A stretch of 44,971 nt of DNA. It comes from Paracoccaceae bacterium (GTDB lineage Bacteria > Pseudomonadota > Alphaproteobacteria > Rhodobacterales > Rhodobacteraceae). The stretch is from the NCBI GenBank assembly GCA_030148745.1, contig JASBSV010000049.1, positions 1 through 44,971 of the forward strand, written 5' to 3'. A model generated the notes under the pieces. It saw only the letters and a program-made list of their open reading frames with translations, had not been told where the DNA came from and ran no database searches. Both the position numbers and the translations under genes were made by a program. Below, piece by piece: positions 1-8,753 of the stretch (within the stretch, counting starts at the first letter, position 1; every line of letters begins with the position of its first letter).

Positions 1-485
1 TTCATGGTGCCGGACCATTGCCCGGAAATCAGCTTGGGCAGATAGACCGCCTTAAGCTCGTCTGACGCGTGATGCTCCAGCGCTTCGATCTGGCCTTGCG
101 TCATCAGCGGGTTCAGTTGAAGCGACAGACAGGCAGAGGCCATCATCTCATTGACTGCTGTTGTCACCGTTTGCGGCAAGCCCATGCCGCCATGCTCGGG
201 CTGGGCCGACATCCCGACCCATCCGCCCTCGGCCACGGCGCGATAGCCTTCGGCGAAACCCTTGGAGCAACGTACGACGCCATTTTCCAGAACCGCCGGA
301 TCGGTATCGCCGTTGCGCTGAAGCGGCGCCAGAACCGTCTCGCACAGTTTGCCGGCCTCGGTCAGGATCGCCTCGACCGTCTCGGGGCTGGCATCGGCAA
401 ACCGTTCGGTCGCGGTAACGTCGCCCAGCCCGACGACCTTGTCGAAAAGAAACCGATAATCGCTAACAGGGGCGCGGTAAGTCAT
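1..485 (-). CDS. Acyl-CoA dehydrogenase, DmdC-like (5' part only, cut by window edge)
   Basis: Reading the minus strand from an ATG at 485 gives the first ~161 residues of an acyl-CoA dehydrogenase; the rest lies beyond base 1. The N-terminus (MTYRAPVSDYRFLFDKVVG) is the AcdN-type start of the long DmdC-like dehydrogenases, whose best-known member oxidises 3-methylmercaptopropionyl-CoA. Near the window edge YLPKLISGQWSGTM matches the conserved FAD-enzyme segment in which a substrate is offered to the flavin. An AAGGA lies 9 nt before the ATG. The family assignment is firm. The substrate (methylmercaptopropionyl-CoA or another acyl-CoA) cannot be decided from the N-terminus. It is transcribed divergently from tsaC across 106 bp. 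Confidence 0.85.
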   Translation of the reverse strand, partial: MTYRAPVSDYRFLFDKVVGLGDVTATERFADASPETVEAILTEAGKLCETVLAPLQRNGDTDPAVLENGVVRCSKGFAEGYRAVAEGGWVGMSAQPEHGGMGLPQTVTTAVNEMMASACLSLQLNPLMTQGQIEALEHHASDELKAVYLPKLISGQWSGTM

Positions 486-591
486 AGGATGGGTCCTTGG
501 GAAAACATCTTGGAAAACTGGCTGTGCAAGCCTATCAGACAACCCTAACGGATGCCCTTTCTCTATCAACAAGGACGCAGCGTCAAATCGT

Positions 592-1536
592 ATGAGCCTG
601 ACCACACAAACCCTTTCGCCCGACACCGATGGCATTGCGCGCGCCGAACGGATCCTGTCGGATGGCGGACTGGTCGCCTTTCCGACTGAAACCGTTTACG
701 GGCTGGGCGCCGATGCGCGGCAGGGCAAAGCCGTAGCGCGGATTTTCGAGGCCAAGGGGCGCCCGTCGTTCAACCCGCTAATCGTGCATGTTGCCGACCT
801 GCAATCGGCGCGCGCCTATGCAAAATTCAACGACGATGCGCTTCGCCTTGCGATTTCCTTCTGGCCGGGGCCGCTCACACTGGTTCTGCCGCTGCGCCGC
901 GATGCGGGGCTTTCGCCGCTGGTGACGGCCGGCAATCCGACGGTTGCGATCCGGGTTCCGGCACATCCTCTGGCGCGGTCCCTGCTCAATGCTTTCGCCG
1001 CCCCGGTCGCCGCCCCTTCGGCCAACCCATCGGGCCGGATCAGCCCGACACAGGCGCAACATGTGCTAAGCGGCCTGTCGGGCAACATCGATGCCGTGCT
1101 GGACGGCGGCCCAACCGAGGTGGGGCTTGAATCGACGATTATCGGTCTGGCCGGGGCGCCCACCCTGCTTCGCGCGGGCGGCCTGCCCGCGGAAGAGATC
1201 GAACGCTGTCTGGACCGGGCGCTGGAGCTTCCGCAAAGTGGGGATATCACCGCCCCAGGGCAGCTGGCCTCGCATTACGCGCCGGTGGCAAAGCTTCGCC
1301 TGAATGCAACAACAGCCAAGCCGGGCGAGCGTTTTCTGGGCTTTGGCGCATCGGTTGGCGCAACGCTGAACCTGTCACCGGGAGGTGACCTACATGAGGC
1401 GGCCGCCAATCTTTTCCACCATCTGCATCAGCTGGATGAAGAAGAAGGCCCCATCGCCGTGGCCCCGATCCCCGACAAGGGGCTGGGCCGCGCGATCAAC
1501 GACCGGCTAAGCCGGGCGGCGGCGCCGCGCCCCTGA
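592..1536 (+). CDS. tsaC: L-threonylcarbamoyladenylate synthase (Sua5/TsaC, long form)
   Basis: It makes threonylcarbamoyl-AMP from threonine, bicarbonate and ATP, the first step of the universal tRNA t6A37 modification, in the cytoplasm. The 314-residue length and two-domain layout are those of Sua5 rather than short TsaC: a YrdC fold (about 15-205) followed by a Sua5 C-terminal Rossmann-like domain (about 225-310). Visible YrdC motifs are FPTETVYGLGADA, KGRPSFNPL (55-63) and SANPSGRISPT. The ATG at 592 is the natural family start, although the nearest AAGGA is 16 nt upstream, which is rather far. It is convergent with yqgE, with 19 bp between stops. Confidence 0.95.
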   Translation: MSLTTQTLSPDTDGIARAERILSDGGLVAFPTETVYGLGADARQGKAVARIFEAKGRPSFNPLIVHVADLQSARAYAKFNDDALRLAISFWPGPLTLVLPLRRDAGLSPLVTAGNPTVAIRVPAHPLARSLLNAFAAPVAAPSANPSGRISPTQAQHVLSGLSGNIDAVLDGGPTEVGLESTIIGLAGAPTLLRAGGLPAEEIERCLDRALELPQSGDITAPGQLASHYAPVAKLRLNATTAKPGERFLGFGASVGATLNLSPGGDLHEAAANLFHHLHQLDEEEGPIAVAPIPDKGLGRAINDRLSRAAAPRP

Positions 1537-1555
1537 CGGGGCAAAAGGCCCGCCT

Positions 1556-2131
1556 TCAGGCATGTCCGGCACTGGCCGACAGGGTGACCGGATCCACCCC
1601 AAGCCCGCGCAGGGAAGCGGCCCATTTCTCTGAATTGGGCTGATCAAAGACGATGTCAGAGGTGGCATCGCATAAAAGCCAGCCATTGCTTTGAATCTCT
1701 TCCTCCAGCTGCCCTGGGCCCCAGCCGGCATATCCCAGCGCCAAAAGCGCCGCTTTGGGGCCATGGCCCGTGGCGATATCCTTGAGAATATCTATCGTCG
1801 CGGTCATGCCAAAGCCGCCTTTGACGCCAAGCGTCGCGGCATCAATCGAATAGTCATCCGAGTGAAGGACAAATCCGCGCCCGTGATCGACAGGCCCGCC
1901 GAAATGTATCGGCGCCGCGACCTCGCCCCCCTCGGAAGGAAGCGACAATTGCTCAACCAGATCGGCAAAGGACAGATCCTGTGACGGTTTGTTCACGATC
2001 AGGCCCATCGCCCCTTTTTCGGAATGCGCGCACAGAAAGATCACCGCCCGGTCAAAGCGCATATCGCCCATGCCGGGCATTGCGATCAAAAGCTGACCGC
2101 TGAAATCGACGTTTTCAGGTGATCTGTCCAT
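1556..2131 (-). CDS. YqgE/AlgH family protein
   Basis: A 191-residue protein of the UPF0301 YqgE/AlgH family, cytoplasmic and of unclear biochemical role (AlgH was named as an alginate regulator in Pseudomonas). The family signature is plain: FSGQLLIAMPGMGD near the N-terminus, AVIFLCAHSEKGAMGLIVNKP, then FGGPV and LGYAGWGPGQLEEE. The open frame extends 18 codons further upstream, but the ATG at 2131 gives the normal family N-terminus, so that start is chosen. It is divergent from the DsbD-like gene, 114 bp away. Confidence 0.9.
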   Translation of the reverse strand: MDRSPENVDFSGQLLIAMPGMGDMRFDRAVIFLCAHSEKGAMGLIVNKPSQDLSFADLVEQLSLPSEGGEVAAPIHFGGPVDHGRGFVLHSDDYSIDAATLGVKGGFGMTATIDILKDIATGHGPKAALLALGYAGWGPGQLEEEIQSNGWLLCDATSDIVFDQPNSEKWAASLRGLGVDPVTLSASAGHA

Positions 2132-2245
2132 GGGACAAACATGTGTCGTCAGGGGGGCAACTTGCAAGGGGACCAAAAGACACAATCACGAAGATTTCGA
2201 GCTTTTGTGATTTTTAACCTCCGGCGCGATGGCTATTGTCGCGGC

Positions 2246-3064
2246 ATGATCAGACGTCTTCTTTTCGGCAGCCTCTCGGCCATTGCCCTTTTCACTGCGC
2301 TGCCCGCCGCCGGGCAGGCGCAAACTTTCGATCAATTCGTCAAGGCGACAGTGCTGCCGGGATGGAAAACCCAATCGGGCACGCAGATGGCGGGCCTTCG
2401 GCTTGAACTGGCGGAGGGCTGGAAAACCTATTGGCGCAGCCCGGGCGAGGCGGGGATACCGCCCAGCTTTTCCTGGGAAGGAAGCGACAATTTCGGATCG
2501 GTAAAAATCCACTGGCCGACGCCGAAGATTTACGACCTGAACGGGCTTGAGACCATCGGATACAAGAACAGCGTTGTAATCCCGCTTGAGTTCACACCGC
2601 GCCAGCCCGATCAGCCGATCACTTTGGACGGCTCTGTCAATCTGGGCGTGTGCGAGGATGTCTGTATCCCGGTCAACCTCAAACTGACCGGTGTTCTGTC
2701 GCCTCAGGTAACAACCCCCGACAGCGGCATTCAGGCCGCGCTGGATCACCGCCCGACACCGGCGGCCATGGCCGGCATCGGCACCGTTCTGTGCAGCGTC
2801 ATGCCCATGCAGGACGGTCTGCGCCTGACGGTACGGATCCCGGTCGCTGCTACCGGCGGAACAGAAAAAACAGTCGTGGAGCTGGCCGATCCCGCCGTCT
2901 GGGTGTCAGAGGCGAAAACCACACGCGCGGGCGATGCTATCGTCGCGGTATCCGATCTCTACCCCGAGCCGCCGGAGGGTTATAAGCTGGACCCGTCGCT
3001 TCTGCGCTTTACCGTGTTTCAGGAAGATCGCGCCATCGACATCCGGGGCTGCCAGATCGGCTAG
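2246..3064 (+). CDS. Secreted protein with DsbD N-terminal-like domain
   Basis: A 272-residue protein whose N-terminus (MIRRLLFGSLSAIALF... ending near AQA) is a signal peptide, so it acts in the periplasm. The rest resembles the N-terminal thiol-exchange domain of DsbD/ScsB: GWKTYWRSPGEAGIPPSF and GYKNSVVIPLEF, then a CEDVC pair at about 136-140 that would be the redox cysteines. The DsbD membrane and C-terminal thioredoxin domains are absent, so it is a stand-alone domain that would need a separate electron donor. The ATG at 2246 is preferred over an upstream in-frame start because it opens directly into the signal peptide. A role in periplasmic disulfide or copper-thiol chemistry is inferred. 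Confidence 0.8.
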   Translation: MIRRLLFGSLSAIALFTALPAAGQAQTFDQFVKATVLPGWKTQSGTQMAGLRLELAEGWKTYWRSPGEAGIPPSFSWEGSDNFGSVKIHWPTPKIYDLNGLETIGYKNSVVIPLEFTPRQPDQPITLDGSVNLGVCEDVCIPVNLKLTGVLSPQVTTPDSGIQAALDHRPTPAAMAGIGTVLCSVMPMQDGLRLTVRIPVAATGGTEKTVVELADPAVWVSEAKTTRAGDAIVAVSDLYPEPPEGYKLDPSLLRFTVFQEDRAIDIRGCQIG

Positions 3065-3079
3065 ACCCGCCGGCCCCGG

Positions 3080-6000
3080 TCAGTGCCGGGCAGATTTGAG
3101 CCTGCGCGGCCCGATCGCCACTGCCCCCAAAAAGACCAGCACGGCGATGATTGCGACGCTGGCGATATAAAGGCCCAGCGCCGCCTGCAATGGTGGCAAT
3201 GCGGCCAGTACAGGTATCGCACTCGTCACGAACGGCGCCAGCGCCCCGGTCCAGATAACTGCGCCCAGCGTCGCGGCAAAGCTTGCAATAGCGCCCAGCA
3301 CCGCAACCGCAACCGCCAGAAATGCGCGGCGGCGCCCCGGGTGCCGGGCGCGGCCTGCGCGCGGGAAAAGCAGCGCGCGGCGGGTGGATCTAAGCGTTCC
3401 GGACACGTCTTTTTGCATGGCAATCAGGGCCGGTACGATCAGCAGAACCAGAACCATGCCAAACCCAAGCCCATAAACCAGAGTGATCACCGTGGGTTTG
3501 AGAAACTGCGCCTGTTGCGATTTTTCGGCAAGCAGCGGCGCCAGCCCCAAAACCGTCGTCAGCGTTGTCAAAAGCACCGGTCGCAGCCGGTCGGCCACGC
3601 CATCGACAATCGCCGGGAAAAGCCCGCGTTCTTCGGCATATTCATCGATTGTCGTGACCAGAACGATACTGTCGTTGATAATGATGCCGGTCATCCCGAT
3701 CAGGCCAACCACCGAAAACATCGACATCGGAACGCCGTGGAAATAATGCCCGAATATCGCCCCAACCAGGCCAAAGGGAATGATCGCCATAACCACCATC
3801 GGGCGTGTCCAGCTGGAAAAAACCCAACTTAGAACCAGATAAATCCCCAAAAGCCCCAGCATGAAACCCAACAACGCATTGCTCAGAAAATCGCGCTCCT
3901 GCTGGGCCAGCCCGCCGATTTCATACGAGACGCCAAAGCGGCTTGCGATGTCAGGCAGGATGGTATCGCGCAGCTCGGTCGTGATTGCCTCGGCGCGGGC
4001 GGGATCATCTTCCGAAATATCGCCCGACACCGTCACCACACGGATCCCGTTTTCGCGTCGCACCGTGGTAAACCCGCTGCGCTGGGTGACCGAAACGATA
4101 TCGGCCAGTGGCACATAGTTGCCCGCCCCCGTACGTAGCTGTGTCCGGTGAAGAAAATCCGCCGTCAGCTCGTTTGCCGGAAGCTCGACCCGGATCGTGG
4201 CAGAGCGGGGGCCATCGGGATAGCTTGCCGCCTCGATCCCGTTCAGCCGGTCGCGCAGAACACGGCCCAGACCATCGATGGTAAAGCCCAGCGCCTGCCC
4301 TTGCGGCGTCAACTCAAGGATCAACTCTTGCTTGTCATAGGCAAGCGTATCTTCCACCGCCGAAACCTCGGGGAATTTGGCGACGGCGGTTTTGAGCGCT
4401 TCGGAAGCCGCCTTGAGCGTCCCTGCCCCCGCGCCATAAAACTGAACATCAAGCGCATCGCCGCCGGGACCGGAACGCCAGCCGCGAAAACTGACGATTT
4501 CGGCCATGGGCAGCTTGCGCACCTCCTCCTGCAGATCGGCAACGAAACTGAAAGAGGAATAATCTGGCCGCAGGTCGGCATCTATAAGCTCAATCGCGAT
4601 TGAGCCCAAAAGATCGCGGTCTTTGTTCTCGACCCCCGACAGGCCGCGCCCGGTGTTCCCCCCAACCTCGGCCAGAACATAGTCGAGGATATTTATTCCG
4701 GTTTGCTCTTCATAGCGCGCGGCCACGGCCGAGGTTGCGCGCTGCATCTCTTTCATCATTGCCGTGGCATCGGCGCGGGTAGCGCCGGGCAGCATCGCAA
4801 AGTTCCCCGAAACCGATGATCGTTCAGGCGCGTTGAAAAACCGCCACTGAACCTCACCATTGAAAAAAAGCGCGATCTGCGACGCCAAAAGAACGACCGC
4901 ACCGGCAAAGACCGGATAACGCGCTTTGATCACCAGTTGCATCAGTGGCCGGAACGCCCGGTCGCGAACCCAGACAAATCCGCCGTTCACCACGCGGCTG
5001 GGCGCGTCATACCAATGCCGCTTGGCCACATGGACCAAAGCATGGCTCATGTGGTTGGGCAGTATCAGAAAGCATTCGATCAGCGAGGCGATGAGAACCA
5101 CAATCACCGTGAACGGAATATCCGCGATCAGCTGCCCGAACCGCCCGCCAATGGCGACCAGACCGAAAAAAGCAATCACGGTGGTTATCGTCGCCGAAAA
5201 GACCGGCAAAGCCATTTTGCGGGCTGCGTTTTCCGCCGCGACGACAGGGCTTTCGCCCAATCGCCGGGCCCGGAAATCGGCGTGCTCGCCGACCACGATA
5301 GCATCATCAACCACAATCCCCAGCGTGATGATCAGCGCAAACATCGACACCATGTTCAGTGTCAGGCCAGCGGCGTACATCAAGGTAATCGCGCTGAGCA
5401 TCGCGACCGGAATACCGGCCGCCACCCAAAAGGCCGTGCGCGCATTCAAAAACAGAAACAACAGGCCGACAACCAGCGCCAGACCCAGCAAACCATTGTC
5501 CAACAAAAGATTAAGCCGCCCGGAAATCGCCTCGGCCCGGGTTCGGATCAGATCGATTTTCACACCCTCGGGCAGGGTTGCCTCAAAGGCTTTGGCGGTT
5601 TTCTCGACGAGCGCCTGAATATCGATTGCATCGCCGCGGTCGGATCGATCAACGCGCACGGACATCGCCGGATTATCACCGACGAAATAGGCGCGTTCGC
5701 GGTCGATACCGCCGACGCGCACCCGCGCAACATCAGATATCGTCAGGTTAGAGCCATCGGCATTGGATCGCAGAATGATCGCGCCCACCTGATCGGCGGT
5801 TCTTTTCGACACCCCGGTGCGCACCCGCGCATTGGCCCCCACCACATCGCCTGCCGGATCCGATTGCGCCTCCTGCGCGATGGCTTCGGCGATTTCCCGC
5901 ATCGAGATCTTGTTTTTGATCAGCTCGGCCGAAGGCACCTCGACGAGCGTCTCGGGCGCCGCAACGCCGCGTATCGTGGTGCGCGTCACACCCGCCGCAA

Positions 6001-6511
6001 AAAGCCGCACGGTCAGCTCATCTGCGAAACGGCCCAGCTGATCCGGCGCCACCGGCCCCGATATGACAAGATCGGTGACCCGGTCGCGCCATGCACCGCG
6101 GCGAACAACGGGCTTTTCCGCCTCGCTGGGCAAACTCGTCACCGCATCGACGGCAACCTGCACGTCATCGGCGGCGCGCGCCATGTTCCAGCCCGGCTCA
6201 AACTCAAGCGCGATCCGCGCACGCCCCTCTGAAGAGGTCGAGGTCGAGCTTGTCACCCCCTCGACCTGCAAAAGTGCCGGGCCAAGAACCTGAACGATGG
6301 CGGTGTCTACATCTTCGGCCCCCGCCCCGGGCCAGGCGACGCTCACCGACACATTGTCGATGATCACATCGGGAAAAAACTGAGCGCGCATTCGAGGGAA
6401 GGTCGTCAGCCCCAGAACGATTAGCACGACCAAAACCAGATTGGCCGCCGTCTTGTGGCGCGTGAAATAGGAAAGCACGCCGCCGGCCGATGAACTCAAA
6501 TGCCCCGCCAT
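3080..6511 (-). CDS. RND-family efflux transporter permease (inner-membrane pump)
   Basis: A 1143-residue proton-driven pump of the AcrB/HAE-like RND superfamily. TM1 follows a short cytoplasmic start (NLVLVVLIVLGLTTFPRM), then the periplasmic porter domain begins with FFPDVIIDNVSVSVAWPGA. The TM4 proton-relay pair is present as GIVVDDAIVVGEH at about residue 405, and TM10 has GIIINDSIVLV. The two-fold repeat is complete. About 100 residues follow the usual last helix (LIVPALIAM): a basic stretch and then two or three more hydrophobic segments (AFLAVAVAVLGAIASF, LGLYIASVAIIAVLVFLGA), longer than most family members. It lies 3 bp downstream of the adaptor gene, so the two form an operon. No outer-membrane factor is nearby. 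The substrate is unknown. Confidence 0.93.
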   Translation of the reverse strand: MAGHLSSSAGGVLSYFTRHKTAANLVLVVLIVLGLTTFPRMRAQFFPDVIIDNVSVSVAWPGAGAEDVDTAIVQVLGPALLQVEGVTSSTSTSSEGRARIALEFEPGWNMARAADDVQVAVDAVTSLPSEAEKPVVRRGAWRDRVTDLVISGPVAPDQLGRFADELTVRLFAAGVTRTTIRGVAAPETLVEVPSAELIKNKISMREIAEAIAQEAQSDPAGDVVGANARVRTGVSKRTADQVGAIILRSNADGSNLTISDVARVRVGGIDRERAYFVGDNPAMSVRVDRSDRGDAIDIQALVEKTAKAFEATLPEGVKIDLIRTRAEAISGRLNLLLDNGLLGLALVVGLLFLFLNARTAFWVAAGIPVAMLSAITLMYAAGLTLNMVSMFALIITLGIVVDDAIVVGEHADFRARRLGESPVVAAENAARKMALPVFSATITTVIAFFGLVAIGGRFGQLIADIPFTVIVVLIASLIECFLILPNHMSHALVHVAKRHWYDAPSRVVNGGFVWVRDRAFRPLMQLVIKARYPVFAGAVVLLASQIALFFNGEVQWRFFNAPERSSVSGNFAMLPGATRADATAMMKEMQRATSAVAARYEEQTGINILDYVLAEVGGNTGRGLSGVENKDRDLLGSIAIELIDADLRPDYSSFSFVADLQEEVRKLPMAEIVSFRGWRSGPGGDALDVQFYGAGAGTLKAASEALKTAVAKFPEVSAVEDTLAYDKQELILELTPQGQALGFTIDGLGRVLRDRLNGIEAASYPDGPRSATIRVELPANELTADFLHRTQLRTGAGNYVPLADIVSVTQRSGFTTVRRENGIRVVTVSGDISEDDPARAEAITTELRDTILPDIASRFGVSYEIGGLAQQERDFLSNALLGFMLGLLGIYLVLSWVFSSWTRPMVVMAIIPFGLVGAIFGHYFHGVPMSMFSVVGLIGMTGIIINDSIVLVTTIDEYAEERGLFPAIVDGVADRLRPVLLTTLTTVLGLAPLLAEKSQQAQFLKPTVITLVYGLGFGMVLVLLIVPALIAMQKDVSGTLRSTRRALLFPRAGRARHPGRRRAFLAVAVAVLGAIASFAATLGAVIWTGALAPFVTSAIPVLAALPPLQAALGLYIASVAIIAVLVFLGAVAIGPRRLKSARH

Positions 6512-6514
6512 CGC

Positions 6515-7981
6515 CTAGCCACCCATGCGGCCTTCGATCCGCTTGACGACACGGGCGGGCACCTTGTCTTTCGAAAGCTGCGCCAGAATGCGGGCTTTCA
6601 CATCGCTGGGCATCCGGTTGTTTGCCTCGACAAAGGCAATGATCGCCGCACGCCGGTCTGGCGAAAGCTCGACCAGTTCGGGCTCCTGCGGCGCGGGGGC
6701 CGCCGCCCCGCCATCGGGTTCAAGCACCCTGACCTTGATCCCGGCCCCTAAAAGGGGTGAGCGTTCGCGCACCACCTGCCGGCCAGCCAGAGAGCGCGCG
6801 CGCACGATGACATCATCGCCCTGACGGCGCAGCACCTCGACCGGCGCCGCTTCGAGCCGTTCTTGTGGCCCGACCACAAGAACGGTTTGGGCCGCATCCA
6901 CCGCCGTCGCCGGCAGTTTCGCCACCCGCTGCAAGGTCGGCTCGGTCATCCGGACGGTAACAAAATCGCCGGGCCGAAAGCCTTTCGGCTGATCCAGCGT
7001 GGCAAATATCAGGCGTCCGGTCTGGCCCTGACCAACCGCCGCGCCCTCGCGCGAGACGCGGCCTTTGGCCATTATGTCCACCCCTGCGACATCAAGCGTC
7101 ACCGTCACCGGCAGGCCCAAAAGCCGGCCCTGTTCATCAAGAATTCTGGCGTATTGTGCCGCCGACAGCCTGAAAGTCACCTCCAATGCGCTGGGGTCGA
7201 TTAGCTGCGCCAGACGCTCATTTGCATTGACCAGACCGCCCTTGACCACCGACACCCCGCTAAGGGTGCCATCAAATTCGGCGAATATCTCGGTTTCTTT
7301 CAGGCTCCGCTCCGCCTCCTGCAGGGTGATCTTCTGGCGCTCAAGACGCGTGCGCGCCTGATCGACACGCGCCTTCACCGCCGCCTCGGCGGTCTTGCGC
7401 GAGATCAGCGCCTGATTGGCCGAAGCAGCAGCCAGTTCAGCTGCCTCCACGCTTGCCTCTGTTCCAACGCCACGATTTTTCAGATCGGTCTGGCGCGCAA
7501 GCGCGCGCTTTCTCAGCTCGGCCTGCATTGTGGCGGCCGAACGCTCCTGCGCGGCCAGATCGACGTTGCGCTCAGCATCGCGAAGCTCGGCCTCGGCCTC
7601 GGCAAGATCGATTTTTGCCTGGCTCACCCCCGCGCGCGCATCGGCCGGATCCACCTGAAGCAGGAACGCCCCCTTGCGAACCTGCCCGCCCTCTTCGAAA
7701 TCTGGCGACAGCCTGACCAGCGTACCGGACGCGGGCGCGCGCACCTCAAGCTGCCGGCGCGCGCGCAACTCGCCAAAAGTGGTCAGCTCAGGGGTGATCG
7801 CACGGGGTTCGAAACGCTCGACACTTACCGCAAAGACCCGCTCACGCACGGGTCTCTGGCGGCTGTCCTTCGTCATACGCGCCTGCACCGATGTATAAAC
7901 TATATCGCCCGCCCAGACCAAAAGCCCAACGGTGACCGCCAAGAGGAAAACGCCCATAAGGCTTCGTTTCAGAAAACGCAT
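6515..7981 (-). CDS. RND efflux periplasmic adaptor (membrane fusion protein)
   Basis: A 488-residue adaptor that would link the RND pump encoded 3 bp downstream to an outer-membrane channel. One N-terminal membrane anchor (MGVFLLAVTVGLLVWAG) is followed by a lipoyl half-motif (RRQLEVRAPASGTLVRL), a long alanine/glutamate/arginine-rich coiled-coil hairpin (about 120-235), the second lipoyl half (EIFAEFDGTLSGVSVVKGG) and a beta-barrel (ALEVTFRLSAAQYARIL). A C-terminal tail of about 50 residues after the membrane-proximal domain (DRRAAIIAFVEANNRMP...) is extra. It starts at the ATG at 7981 and is the first gene of the operon. Confidence 0.92.
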   Translation of the reverse strand: MRFLKRSLMGVFLLAVTVGLLVWAGDIVYTSVQARMTKDSRQRPVRERVFAVSVERFEPRAITPELTTFGELRARRQLEVRAPASGTLVRLSPDFEEGGQVRKGAFLLQVDPADARAGVSQAKIDLAEAEAELRDAERNVDLAAQERSAATMQAELRKRALARQTDLKNRGVGTEASVEAAELAAASANQALISRKTAEAAVKARVDQARTRLERQKITLQEAERSLKETEIFAEFDGTLSGVSVVKGGLVNANERLAQLIDPSALEVTFRLSAAQYARILDEQGRLLGLPVTVTLDVAGVDIMAKGRVSREGAAVGQGQTGRLIFATLDQPKGFRPGDFVTVRMTEPTLQRVAKLPATAVDAAQTVLVVGPQERLEAAPVEVLRRQGDDVIVRARSLAGRQVVRERSPLLGAGIKVRVLEPDGGAAAPAPQEPELVELSPDRRAAIIAFVEANNRMPSDVKARILAQLSKDKVPARVVKRIEGRMGG

Positions 7982-8011
7982 CTAGACGTCCTTTTGCCGC
8001 TTACCGGCGCT

Positions 8012-8030
8012 TGCTCACATCGGTTGAGCA
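8012..8030. promoter_or_regulatory. Inverted repeat upstream of the RND efflux operon
   Basis: TGCTCA (8012-8017) and TGAGCA (8025-8030) form a 6-bp inverted repeat with a 7-nt spacer, 31-49 bp upstream of the adaptor start. On the minus strand TATGCT overlaps its promoter-side end, with TTGGAG 17 bp further upstream, a weak -35/-10 pair. RND operons are often controlled by a TetR- or MarR-type repressor at such a place, but no regulator gene is adjacent. The arm is short and chance cannot be excluded. Confidence 0.25.
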
Positions 8031-8083
8031 TAATTCAGCCTGCGCCCGGCTCCAAGTCACAGAGGCTTTTACGCAAGAGAACG

Positions 8084-8626
8084 TTATTTTCGTCGCAAAT
8101 GTTCATCCAGACGCGGCATTATCTCGACGAAATTGCAGGGTCTGTGCCTGAAATCGAGCTGAAAGGCCAAAATTTCATCCCATGCATCCTTGCAGGCGCC
8201 GGGGCTGCCGGGCAGCGCAAAAAGATACGTGCCATTCGCCACGCCGCCCGTCGCCCGGCTCTGAACCGCAGAGGTGCCGATCTTCTTCATCGAAACGAGC
8301 GTGAAAACCGTGCCAAAGGCCTCGATCTCCTTTTCATAGACATCGCGATGCGCTTCGACCGTCACATCCCGCCCGGTCAGGCCCGTACCGCCGGTTGAGA
8401 TGATCACGTCGATCTGGGGATCCGATGCCCAGCGGCGGAGCTGATCGGCAATATCGGCGCGCTCGTCACGGATGATCTGACGCGCCGCAAGATGATGGCC
8501 CGCCGTCTCAAGACGATCGACCAGCACCTGACCAGATCGGTCGTCCTTCAGCGAGCGGCTGTCCGACACGGTCAGAACCGCGATCCGTACCGGCAGAAAT
8601 TCCTTGGTTTCGTCAATCCCAGACAT
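8084..8626 (-). CDS. moaB: Molybdenum cofactor biosynthesis protein B
   Basis: A 180-residue MoaB/MogA-fold protein, thought to adenylylate molybdopterin before molybdenum insertion. The hallmark molybdopterin-binding motif is present as DVIISTGGTGLTGRDVT, preceded by AVLTVSDSRSLKDDRSG and followed by LFALPGSPGACKDAWD. Length and motifs match MoaB of Rhodobacterales. moaD and moaE lie 11 kb away in the same window, so Mo cofactor genes are scattered here rather than clustered. An AAAGGG lies just upstream of the ATG at 8626. Confidence 0.93.
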   Translation of the reverse strand: MSGIDETKEFLPVRIAVLTVSDSRSLKDDRSGQVLVDRLETAGHHLAARQIIRDERADIADQLRRWASDPQIDVIISTGGTGLTGRDVTVEAHRDVYEKEIEAFGTVFTLVSMKKIGTSAVQSRATGGVANGTYLFALPGSPGACKDAWDEILAFQLDFRHRPCNFVEIMPRLDEHLRRK

Positions 8627-8753
8627 GGCTGGCCCTTTCTTCAGGTGGCTGCTCGGACCCGGTTAACTCCCGATTACCATTGCACGCCCTAAAAACATCT
8701 GAGGCATACGGGCGCACAGGCCAAACCACGCTCTGCCCCCGAAACCGGCGGTA

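Noticed and set aside
1529-1542. GCCCC-TGAC-GGGGC hairpin at the tsaC stop as a terminator
   Set aside because: The stem is only 5 bp, overlaps the stop codon and has no T-run on either strand.
3075-3090. CCCGG/CCGGG hairpin between the convergent DsbD-like and RND genes
   Set aside because: The stem is short and lies partly in coding sequence, with no T-tract.
4937-6232. 431-codon plus-strand open frame antisense to the RND pump
   Set aside because: It is a high-GC shadow: low-complexity His/Arg/Gln-rich translation, no domain, no ribosome site, and the opposite strand encodes a clear RND protein.
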